Source: a virus | Length of the DNA stretch: 64,000 nt | Reading direction: 5' to 3' (one strand) | Virus record (IMG/VR): IMGVR_UViG_3300023106_000010 | Coordinates: 22,911 to 86,910 of that record | Part shown: positions 8,717 through 15,686 of the stretch, one piece after another | How positions within the stretch are numbered: position 1 is the first letter of the stretch | Layout of the letters: every line of letters begins with the position of its first letter | Notes under the pieces: model-generated | What the model was told of the DNA's origin: nothing | Seen by the model: only the letters and a program-made list of their open reading frames with translations | Databases searched by the model: none | Made by a program: the position numbers and the translations under genes

Positions 8717-11104
8717 ATGGACGTAATCGTTCCAACTAAATTAGCAGCGAGTGTTTTTACAAGAGCCTCTATTGCCTCTTTTTATAATAGCACTGCTGTC
8801 TTGTCGTATGCTGCTGTAAACGTCCCTCGGGCAAACTATGACCCTACTAATCTCAGTAACCAACCTACTCCTCTTTTTGAGAGCAATACTACTAACCTAA
8901 CTCCTTACCCAGAAAACTTCTTGTTTGGCGGGGATGCTAGTGGAGTAGCAACAAGTGTAAACAATGCCACTTGCGAATATAATTGCAGCGTGGCCCCGGA
9001 TGGTAGATTCTTCGCAGATAAGCTAGTAGAGACTGCAAGCAATACAGTACACGGCGCGCTTATGGGGGGGTTTTCCGCAGGTGTGAATACGACTTACTCG
9101 GTATTTGTCAAAGCTGGAGAGCGAACTAAGTTTCGTTGGGATGCTGTACCAACAGGCGGTTCTGGTATTACAGACTCGTGGGTATTTGATCTGGTCGCAG
9201 CAACAGTCACAAGGTCAACGACAGGTGCTACAACAGCTATTATTACGCCTGTAGGTAACGGTTGGTATCGTTGCTCGATGAGCGGAGCATCAGCTTTGAT
9301 CGATGCTACTAATTTTAATATGATGTCTGGCACGAATGTAATTTACACAGGTAACAGAACTTCTGGGATGTACTTGTGGGGCTTTCAGGCTGAAACTGGT
9401 TTGGTGCCCACGAGTTATATTCCACCTACTTACACTTTCACCAGCCGTGCTGGTACTACTGCCACTTATATTAATTCGGCAGGAAACATTACCTCGGCAG
9501 CAGCTAACGTTGCGAGGATGCATTATATCGCAGATAATTTGAGCTTAGCTCCGCGACTATTATTTGAACCTGCTGCGACTAATTTGTGTTTGCAGAGTTC
9601 TGCGTTTAATACCTCCCCTTGGGTTGCACAAGCCGGCCTAACAATAACTGCAAACTCAACGATTGCACCTGATGGGACAGCCGTAGCTGAAACCATTACA
9701 GACCCTTCCGCAGTTGCTAATGCTTACGTAGGGCAAGACATCACAGTTGCTAACAACAGTGCAGGTTACGTACTTTCGGTTTTTGTTTTGAAAACAGTAG
9801 GAGCAACAACGTTCCCTTGTCTGGAGTTGGCTTTAGGTGGAGGTAGCCCTCAGATTGCAGGAGGTGTTGTTATTGACACTAATGCTGGGGCTATCCAGAG
9901 ATATGGGACAAGCACGTCAGTCGTATACGGGCGAGTAGATTCTTGTAAAGACTATTGGAGAATAAGTGTCGGTATTTACAATAATAATGCAGGAAACACT
10001 GTGGCATCTTGTAAGGTTTATCCCGCTGTAAACACAAACGGCTCGACTACTTTTAATGTAGCAACAACAGGCTCGGCAATTATCTGGGGTGCTCAACTAG
10101 AAACTACTAACACAGGCTTCGGAACATTCGGAACAGCTAACCTGACACGTACATCCTACATCGCTACAACCACAGTCGCTGTAACTCGTAATGCTGACAT
10201 TATATCAGCTACAGCAACAGATCGTGCAGCAGATACTGTGGACGCACAAGGTATGTATTACACGAACATTCCTGAGAATGATTTCCCTGTGTGGAGTGGA
10301 GCTACAACTTACGGCATTGATGTATCTGGTAGCAATTCAGTAATCTACAAACACGTAAAGTATGCATCACTACAAGCGTCCAACACCAACCACCAACCAG
10401 ATATCAGCCCTACATGGTGGTCTGTTATAGGCTCCACAAATGCTTATGCGTTAATCGATACACAAGTTGGTACGCAAACTTCCACTAACTCTGGCAATCA
10501 CATTCTGAGTTATTTCACAGGTCCAACTCAATCTAGCATTAGCTTGATTAATGTCTCAGCAGATTATATCACGGTAAAGGTATTTTCAGGTGGTGTGCAA
10601 ATGTACACTAACACTGTGGATTTTACTGGAGGTTCTTCAGGAGTACCAATTACAGATTACACTATTACAGGACTTACCCCATATATTAATGGTGTTATAT
10701 CTCTGGACGTGTATGCTGATAACATCAAACCAGCTATTGGTAACTTCGTAGTAGGTACTAAATACTACTTAGGTTCAACTGAGACATCCCCAACAATTGG
10801 TATTGTTGACTACTCTGTCAAGACAATTGACGCATTTGGTAATCCTACACTTACAAAGCGTGGTTATGCCAAGAGAATGAATACTAAGCAACTGATGGAC
10901 GATTCTACTGTCGATACTGTTGCAAGGCTTATGTCGCAGATTCGGGCTACTCCTTGTGTGTGGAATGCTAACACAACAATGAGAAATCTCACAAGTAATG
11001 CCAAGACATCTTTGATTGTCTATGGGTATTATAAGGATTGGGAAATTAGTGTTGATTATAAGTCTATTAGCTATTTGACGTGTAGTATTGAGGGACTTAT
11101 CTAA
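8717..11104 (+). CDS. Large tail/fibre protein with repeated lectin-like domains
   Basis: 795 residues; ATG after AGGAG. Two related segments begin at about residues 38 and 268: each has a decapeptide like N(Y/L)...L.FE..(T)NL followed by a stretch containing APDG.(F/A).(A)D/E, the pattern of phage virion proteins with jelly-roll carbohydrate-binding domains. A WWSVIGSTNAYALID segment and the C-terminal ATPCVWN...LIVYGYYKDWEISV...IEGLI end resemble tail-tip or fibre proteins of other siphophages. Located right after the tape measure gene, where distal tail proteins are encoded. Exact role (tail tip versus receptor binding) cannot be decided from sequence alone. Confidence 0.75.
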   Translation: MDVIVPTKLAASVFTRASIASFYNSTAVLSYAAVNVPRANYDPTNLSNQPTPLFESNTTNLTPYPENFLFGGDASGVATSVNNATCEYNCSVAPDGRFFADKLVETASNTVHGALMGGFSAGVNTTYSVFVKAGERTKFRWDAVPTGGSGITDSWVFDLVAATVTRSTTGATTAIITPVGNGWYRCSMSGASALIDATNFNMMSGTNVIYTGNRTSGMYLWGFQAETGLVPTSYIPPTYTFTSRAGTTATYINSAGNITSAAANVARMHYIADNLSLAPRLLFEPAATNLCLQSSAFNTSPWVAQAGLTITANSTIAPDGTAVAETITDPSAVANAYVGQDITVANNSAGYVLSVFVLKTVGATTFPCLELALGGGSPQIAGGVVIDTNAGAIQRYGTSTSVVYGRVDSCKDYWRISVGIYNNNAGNTVASCKVYPAVNTNGSTTFNVATTGSAIIWGAQLETTNTGFGTFGTANLTRTSYIATTTVAVTRNADIISATATDRAADTVDAQGMYYTNIPENDFPVWSGATTYGIDVSGSNSVIYKHVKYASLQASNTNHQPDISPTWWSVIGSTNAYALIDTQVGTQTSTNSGNHILSYFTGPTQSSISLINVSADYITVKVFSGGVQMYTNTVDFTGGSSGVPITDYTITGLTPYINGVISLDVYADNIKPAIGNFVVGTKYYLGSTETSPTIGIVDYSVKTIDAFGNPTLTKRGYAKRMNTKQLMDDSTVDTVARLMSQIRATPCVWNANTTMRNLTSNAKTSLIVYGYYKDWEISVDYKSISYLTCSIEGLI

Positions 11105-11140
11105 ATGTATTTTAACGTAGCACTCTTGAAAGGGAATATT

Positions 11141-11215
11141 ATGAACACTGCTCCACGTATGACAGGAGGAGGAACCCCACCACCTCCGCCTCCTCCAAAG
11201 CCTTCTAACAAATGA
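11141..11215 (+). CDS. Proline-rich micropeptide
   Basis: 24 residues from an ATG preceded by AAGGG at good spacing; an in-frame ATG at 11105 without a site would give 36 residues. The peptide has a GGGT followed by seven consecutive prolines and ends KPSNK. Its stop overlaps the next start (ATGA). A seven-proline run would stall ribosomes unless elongation factor P acts. Function unknown; conserved spacing and translational coupling argue that it is real. Confidence 0.55.
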   Translation: MNTAPRMTGGGTPPPPPPPKPSNK

Positions 11216-11610
11216 TATACCTAGCCCTATTCATTCTCGCAATATGGTGTAGTAGGGCTAACCAAGGTGCTATGTGGATGACAGTGGTAATTGGAATAAG
11301 CTGGTCAGCACATTATCCCTTGAGCTTGATGACAGACAGAAGTGCATGGTTCATGATTGTGTTCTTTGTAGACATGTTTATCATCTACGCAGCCATTGCT
11401 GTCTGGCGTCAATCTTCGTTACCAATCATAGGACTGTCCTTCATGCTATGTGTTGGACATCTTATTGATTGGCGGTACGAGACAGACCCTGTGTACTACC
11501 AGATTGCGAATTATTTAGAATACTTAGAGATTATCAGTTGTATAATCTTTTCACCAGTTGTACTAGATTTTATTAAACAAAGGATTAGATATGCCTTCAG
11601 GGGAATTTAG
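11212..11610 (+). CDS. Polytopic membrane protein near lysis cassette
   Basis: 132 residues with about four hydrophobic segments (residues 1-12, 21-38, 46-64, 70-84) and a C-terminal amphipathic end with FIKQRIRYAF. No recognised family. Its start overlaps the proline-rich micropeptide stop and its 3' end overlaps the next gene by 20 bases, so it belongs to the late lysis operon. Could be a holin or antiholin, or a superinfection-related protein; not decidable here. Confidence 0.7.
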   Translation: MIYLALFILAIWCSRANQGAMWMTVVIGISWSAHYPLSLMTDRSAWFMIVFFVDMFIIYAAIAVWRQSSLPIIGLSFMLCVGHLIDWRYETDPVYYQIANYLEYLEIISCIIFSPVVLDFIKQRIRYAFRGI

Positions 11611-11953
11611 CTGGATGTTGTCAGGAGCTTTATTCCTCTTGACAATCTTATTCGGAACGGTCTGGTATTTTATCAGGTCCGAGGTTCAAAGCCTTAAAGA
11701 TGCCGATGAACACAACAATGACAGGTTCCTCAAAATCGAATCTAAACTTGAAAAAGGATTAAGCGAGATGAGGGAAGAAGCGAAGCACATGGTGGAGAAA
11801 TCCCAGCAACGTGCAGATAGAGACATTGAACTGCTCCGCTCTGACATGCGCGACCAAATGGCACAAATGCGTGAAGCCTTGCGCAGTACGGAACAGAATA
11901 TTCTGAACCAACTTAATTTGTTGTTCAGAGCCAATAACATCGGCAGCAATTAG
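11591..11953 (+). CDS. Single-span membrane protein with long coiled coil
   Basis: 120 residues. ATG after AAAGGATTAGAT. One transmembrane helix at residues 8-28 (MLSGALFLLTILFGTVWYF) followed by roughly 80 residues of charged heptad-like helix (Glu, Lys, Arg, Met, Gln). This topology resembles small lysis-region membrane proteins and i-spanin-like or pinholin-associated proteins, but a clear Rz/Rz1 pair exists further downstream, so the role stays open. Confidence 0.7.
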   Translation: MPSGEFSWMLSGALFLLTILFGTVWYFIRSEVQSLKDADEHNNDRFLKIESKLEKGLSEMREEAKHMVEKSQQRADRDIELLRSDMRDQMAQMREALRSTEQNILNQLNLLFRANNIGSN

Positions 11954-12055
11954 TAATACACAAGCCCACGTAAGATTTATCTTAAAAGATGGGCATTACA
12001 ACTATCTCGTGCGTTGTGCACGCGTAAGTTTATTAGTCTACCAAAGGAAAATATT

Positions 12056-12616
12056 ATGAACAAAGAAGAATTGATTGCAACAGCAACACGTATTGCTAAG
12101 AAGTTTATCCGCCCTACCGAAGAACTCTCCCTTGTAGCTTATCCGGACCCTTACAGCGCATTGGGTAAAGCTCTTGAGAACAACCTGAAATCTCGTGCGT
12201 ATCGTGACGGTAAGTTTGTCATTCCGAAAGAATGGGAGAAGCTATCACCTGAACCAGTAACTATAGGGTACGGAGCTACCTTCAAAGGACTCAAGCTTGG
12301 CACTGTATGGGCGCTAGAACAGGCTGAGAGCGATTTGGATCAACAAGTGAGGGTTCGCATTGAGCAAGTTCTCAAAGCCGCTCCTACGCTGCTCAAACGC
12401 TCACCTGAGAAGCTTGCTGCGTGCGTATCGCTTCAGTTCAATATCGGGCAGTCAGCCTTCGAAGAATCCACTCTGGTGAAGCTGCTGAATAAAGAGGACA
12501 TGGTAGGTGCTGCTGAACAGTTCCCTCGTTGGAATAAAGTTAAAGGGCAAGTATCAAATGGCCTGACCAATCGTCGCAAGGCTGAGCGAGATTTGTTTAT
12601 CTCTGTGAAGGGGTAA
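12056..12616 (+). CDS. Endolysin, GH24 phage lysozyme
   Basis: 186 residues from the ATG at 12056, which has AAAGGA upstream; an earlier in-frame start at 12014 lacks one. Cleaves the beta-1,4 linkage of peptidoglycan. The lysozyme signature is visible as E22 (TEELSLVAYPDP), D31 and T69 in the PVTIGYGAT stretch; compared with T4 lysozyme there is an insertion of about 25 residues between the D and T. A C-terminal NRRKAERDLF element is typical of the family. No signal peptide is seen, so export depends on a holin from the neighbouring genes. Confidence 0.92.
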   Translation: MNKEELIATATRIAKKFIRPTEELSLVAYPDPYSALGKALENNLKSRAYRDGKFVIPKEWEKLSPEPVTIGYGATFKGLKLGTVWALEQAESDLDQQVRVRIEQVLKAAPTLLKRSPEKLAACVSLQFNIGQSAFEESTLVKLLNKEDMVGAAEQFPRWNKVKGQVSNGLTNRRKAERDLFISVKG

Positions 12617-12618
12617 TT

Positions 12619-12888
12619 ATGAAGTGGGCTACCATTAAGCGTTGGACGCTCGATATCTTCACTGAGGAGGATGGCCTCACAATTGACCCTGTACGTGCAG
12701 GGGCTGTAGGAGGTTCCTTCTACGGCTTTGTGTGCCACGCGTATCAAACCTTCTGGCAGCACGTACAATTTGACATGCTATCCTTCTCAGGGGGCTTGGC
12801 AGCTATTCTAGGCGTGCTTGGCATGTACCTGAAGACTAATAAGAAGCATGTGTCAGAAGCTCCTAAAGAGGAGAACGGTAATGTTTAA
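12619..12888 (+). CDS. Holin-like membrane protein
   Basis: 89 residues, ATG after AAGGGGTAATT. Two short hydrophobic segments, residues 27-45 (AGAVGGSFYGFVCHAYQ) and 53-72 (LSFSGGLAAILGVLGMYL), and a charged tail (KTNKKHVSEAPKEENG). Size, topology and location between endolysin and spanins fit a phage holin that makes the membrane lesion for endolysin release. It overlaps the Rz start by 8 bases. Confidence 0.75.
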   Translation: MKWATIKRWTLDIFTEEDGLTIDPVRAGAVGGSFYGFVCHAYQTFWQHVQFDMLSFSGGLAAILGVLGMYLKTNKKHVSEAPKEENGNV

Positions 12889-13258
12889 TCTCATTGGATG
12901 GCAAGCTAAGCTAGCTGAATACTTGATTGTGATTGCTGTGCTGTGTGGAGTATTTTATGGAGTTTACCACAAAGGTGGTGAGGATGCTCGTTCAGAGATT
13001 GCAGAAGAACAAGCTAAAGCAGACAAGGCACAACAAGATAAGTACAATCTTGTTTCCCAGAAGTATGAGGATTTGAAGAATACGAGGCAACAGAATGTCA
13101 ACACCATCACCAAGGAAATTACTCACATTATTGATAAGCCTATTTATAATGTGCAGTGTATCGATGACTCAGGTAGGATGCTCATCAACGATGCCCTCGC
13201 GGGACGTGCAGCTACCAAGCAATCTGGTACAACCGTGCAAGCCACTCCAAAGCCTTGA
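12881..13258 (+). CDS. Rz: Rz-like inner membrane spanin
   Basis: 125 residues from the ATG at 12881 (GAGGAG upstream). One N-terminal transmembrane helix (residues 9-28, KLAEYLIVIAVLCGVFYGVY) followed by a periplasmic coiled coil rich in Glu, Lys, Gln (ARSEIAEEQAKADKAQQ). The Rz1-like lipoprotein gene starts inside it in another frame, the classical lambda Rz/Rz1 overlap. The pair spans the periplasm and fuses inner and outer membrane in the last step of lysis. Confidence 0.85.
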   Translation: MFNLIGWQAKLAEYLIVIAVLCGVFYGVYHKGGEDARSEIAEEQAKADKAQQDKYNLVSQKYEDLKNTRQQNVNTITKEITHIIDKPIYNVQCIDDSGRMLINDALAGRAATKQSGTTVQATPKP

Positions 13259-13373
13259 GGGAACAACTGGAGCGGACTTGACACGTAATATTATCGCCAA
13301 CTCTCAGATTTACTGGGAGTGTGCTGACAGCAAGCAAGCGCTGATTGATGCTGTTACAACAAAGAACAAGTAG
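13095..13373 (+). CDS. Rz1: Rz1-like outer membrane spanin lipoprotein
   Basis: 92 residues. Starts within Rz in the +1 frame at an ATG with GAGG upstream and runs 115 bases past its end. A signal sequence (residues 8-23, KLLTLLISLFIMCSVS) leads to a lipobox-like TQVGC with the modified cysteine at residue 29; the -3 position is Gln rather than the usual Leu, so the box is not canonical. Pro- and Ser-rich after the Cys. Partner of the Rz-like protein. Confidence 0.8.
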   Translation: MSTPSPRKLLTLLISLFIMCSVSMTQVGCSSTMPSRDVQLPSNLVQPCKPLQSLEGTTGADLTRNIIANSQIYWECADSKQALIDAVTTKNK

Positions 13374-13408
13374 TATGTACAGATGTCCTTTTCGGTAGAA
13401 AAGACTTA

Positions 13409-13439
13409 CCCACTATCCTTCACAGGACGTGGGCTTTTT
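13409..13439. terminator. Terminator ending the late operon
   Basis: CCCAC...GTGGG stem (13409-13413 with 13429-13433) with an inner CCT/AGG pairing, followed by CTTTTTG on the plus strand. It lies 36 bases after Rz1. The convergent homing endonuclease gene on the minus strand ends inside the hairpin (stop at 13420-13422), so the hairpin may serve both directions. Confidence 0.8.
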
Positions 13440-13998
13440 GTTGCCCATGATCTTCAGTATATCCAGCACCAAAACTATTCTGTAAAGATATCATCTTTTC
13501 CCTGTAACTCACGGCCAGATCGAAAGCTGTCTGATATCCATAAGTCAGAATTCTGAAGGACTTAGATACTCTTCGCCCAAGCTTGACACAGTGCCAACTA
13601 GCTCTCCAATAAAGATACCCTCGGAGATTAGCTAGCATGACGCCATTATGACCAGAAGTATTTCTAGGATTTATTGTTCTGTTGCGGGAATTAATTGCAT
13701 TCTCGACGCAGCGAAGATTCTGAATAGAGTTGTTCTTTTTGTTTCTGTCTATGTGGTCTATCTGAAAACTTGGAGATATCGGGCCATTTACTAGTTGCCA
13801 GATAATTCGGTGGACTTTATATACTTTATAATTTATACCGACAACAAAATACCCAGCCTTTTCTACACTACCTGCCACATCTCCCGGAGAGCATAAAACC
13901 CTCCCTACTCCCTTACCGCCCCTGCGCTCCACCTTCCATCGCAAACAACTTGGGGAGGTTTCGTCGTAATAGAAATATTTATTAAATTCTTCTTCCAA
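13420..13998 (-). CDS. HNH homing endonuclease with AP2-like C-terminus
   Basis: 192 residues if started at the TTG at 13998, which has GGAG five bases upstream; a TTG at 14040 is in frame but lies inside the preceding terminator. HNH_3 core: VHRIIWQLVNG ... IDHIDRNKKNNSIQNLR, with the two His of the DHIDR part and an Asn in NLR. The following SGHNGVML...YWRAS...LGRRV part is an AP2-type DNA-binding domain. Sits alone at the junction of late and early modules, behind a terminator. Closely similar in build to the HNH gene at 27981. Confidence 0.85.
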   Translation of the reverse strand: MEEEFNKYFYYDETSPSCLRWKVERRGGKGVGRVLCSPGDVAGSVEKAGYFVVGINYKVYKVHRIIWQLVNGPISPSFQIDHIDRNKKNNSIQNLRCVENAINSRNRTINPRNTSGHNGVMLANLRGYLYWRASWHCVKLGRRVSKSFRILTYGYQTAFDLAVSYREKMISLQNSFGAGYTEDHGQQKAHVL

Positions 13999-14011
13999 AC
14001 TAATCTCCAAC

Positions 14012-14032
14012 AATAAAAGCCCCTTTCGGGGC
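14012..14032 (-). terminator. Terminator of the nrd operon
   Basis: On the minus strand GCCCC GAAA GGGGC is followed by TTTTATT. A GAAA-capped stem 18 bases after the stop of the gene at 14050. Confidence 0.85.
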
Positions 14033-14049
14033 AGTTGCAATTTAAATAT

Positions 14050-14418
14050 TTAGTTAAGGACTTCTTCAAGTTCTGAGAACAATTCAGCCTTCTCAAGAAC
14101 GTCCTCAACTTTATCCTTTGCACGCGAAGACAAATACTGCTTCATCTGTGCTGGTTTATAGTCAGTCCCTTTGACCATTGCTTTAACAGCCAAACCAATA
14201 TCAGTCTTCAGGTCTTTAATCTCCCGCACCAACTCAGGTTCTTTGTCTTCTGTGAAAGCTTTCATTTCCTCTTGGATAGCTTTGATTTCAGCCTTCTTCT
14301 GAGTTAGGAAAACTTGGTCAGCTTCCCACTCTTTAAGTATCTGAGACTTGGTGTCCAAAGTACGCAGACTAGGGAGAACTTCTTGCGCGTAGGTTTGCAG
14401 GGTTACGTTTTGGTTCAT
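14050..14418 (-). CDS. Small helical protein downstream of nrdB
   Basis: 122 residues. The ATG at 14418 has AAGGA at good spacing; the in-frame ATG two codons earlier is too close to it. Almost wholly charged helix (Glu, Lys, Asp) with heptad-like segments around residues 35-70. No recognised family. Last gene of the nrd-containing operon, just before the terminator. Confidence 0.75.
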   Translation of the reverse strand: MNQNVTLQTYAQEVLPSLRTLDTKSQILKEWEADQVFLTQKKAEIKAIQEEMKAFTEDKEPELVREIKDLKTDIGLAVKAMVKGTDYKPAQMKQYLSSRAKDKVEDVLEKAELFSELEEVLN

Positions 14419-14427
14419 TGTCATTCC

Positions 14428-14616
14428 TTATTTAGTTTTAAATTGCACAGCAAAAGATTTATACAGAGCTTGCACGCCTACACAAAGCACCCAAGTGTAA
14501 CAAGCAAGGCACATGAAGCCGATTACAATAGTTGCTCCAGCGAATAGCATGAAGAGTGCTAGGGCTGCTAGTGGTACACTCACAACAAGTGTCAGAAGTG
14601 TTTTAATTGTGTTCAT
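14428..14616 (-). CDS. Small membrane protein
   Basis: 62 residues from the ATG at 14616 with GGAG upstream. Two hydrophobic segments cover most of the protein (residues 5-22 and 24-50, with LAALALFMLFAGATIVIGF). Has a promoter-like element between it and nrdB. Function unknown. Confidence 0.75.
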   Translation of the reverse strand: MNTIKTLLTLVVSVPLAALALFMLFAGATIVIGFMCLACYTWVLCVGVQALYKSFAVQFKTK

Positions 14617-14641
14617 TGTTTCTCCAAATTGAGAACTACCA

Positions 14642-14670
14642 TTTTTACAAGTAGTTCTCAAGGTTGTCAA
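14642..14670 (-). promoter_or_regulatory. Promoter-like element before small membrane protein gene
   Basis: Minus strand TTGACA (14665-14670), 17 bases, TAAAAA (14642-14647). The spacer contains CTTGAGAAC, resembling the spacer of other promoters in this genome. The -10 is weak. Confidence 0.5.
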
Positions 14671-14673
14671 GGG

Positions 14674-15672
14674 TTAAAAGTCATCCCAACCTTCAACGGC
14701 AGTAGAGTGCGAATACTCGGTCACAGAACTCTCAAAGAAGTTCTCCTTTTTGCTGTGATCCAAATGAGCATAGGGGTTGACAGAAAATCCCTTGTACAAC
14801 ACACCAAGACCAACAACCTTCGCACGCTGATTAGCCATCCACTTCACATACGACTCCGTAGACTGTTTAGAGATACCAAGAATGTTGTCGCCATAAATCT
14901 CATGGCCCCACACAATCTCTTGTTCAACAGCTTCCCGAATCACTCCCTCCAACATCTTCATGTCATCTTCATCAAACATATCTTTGATAAGGAAGTTCAT
15001 AAACGACACATGAGTGACTTCATCGTTTTCAATATACTTGATAATCGCAGCAGGTTCAACAAGCTTATTACGTGAAGCTAACTGATAGAACAGATTGAAT
15101 CCATTGTAGAAGTAAATACCCTCTAGAACGAAATCTGCTGCCAAGGCCAGCTTATAGTTGTCCTGAGTAGGATCGTCTGCAAAAGCCTGATAGAGCTTTG
15201 CAATCGTCTTATTACGCTCAAGCAGCAGTGGGTTAGTTCGCCAGTAATTGTATATCTCCTCACGTTCCAAGTTAGGGAACAACTCTTGAAGAATGTATTG
15301 GTAGCTTTGGCTATGCACCAATTCTTGATATGCTTGCACAGTGAAGAGTGCGCTTACTTCTGGTGCTGTGATGTAATCCGAAAGCATTGGTAAGTTATTC
15401 ACTTGCATAGAGTCCAGAGCAATCAGGAAGCTTAGGGTGTTCTTCACAGCTTTCATCTCAGCTTCAGTAAGCTCTTTCAGCGTCGTCTTAGACTCTACCA
15501 AACTAACCTTCTGCGGCAACCAGAAGTTATTCTGCATAATGTTCAGAAGGTTAGTAGCCCACTTGTACTTGATACTATTGAGGTTCATGATACCGGTAGA
15601 GTTACCACCAACAATCAGACGATCACCAGTGGCATCACTACCGTGCTCATTGAATACTTTCTTGTGTTCCAT
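14674..15672 (-). CDS. nrdB: Class I ribonucleotide reductase, beta subunit
   Basis: 332 residues. Generates and stores the tyrosyl radical needed by the alpha subunit for reducing ribonucleotides. Di-iron ligands are visible as D87, E117, H120, E184, E218 and H221, and the radical Tyr is Y124 in QELVHSQSYQY (H plus four, as in E. coli NrdB). Helical ferritin-like fold composition and normal length for the family. Starts 15 bases after the nrdA stop, so the two subunits are co-expressed. Confidence 0.96.
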   Translation of the reverse strand: MEHKKVFNEHGSDATGDRLIVGGNSTGIMNLNSIKYKWATNLLNIMQNNFWLPQKVSLVESKTTLKELTEAEMKAVKNTLSFLIALDSMQVNNLPMLSDYITAPEVSALFTVQAYQELVHSQSYQYILQELFPNLEREEIYNYWRTNPLLLERNKTIAKLYQAFADDPTQDNYKLALAADFVLEGIYFYNGFNLFYQLASRNKLVEPAAIIKYIENDEVTHVSFMNFLIKDMFDEDDMKMLEGVIREAVEQEIVWGHEIYGDNILGISKQSTESYVKWMANQRAKVVGLGVLYKGFSVNPYAHLDHSKKENFFESSVTEYSHSTAVEGWDDF

Positions 15673-15686
15673 TAAATCCTTTCAGG

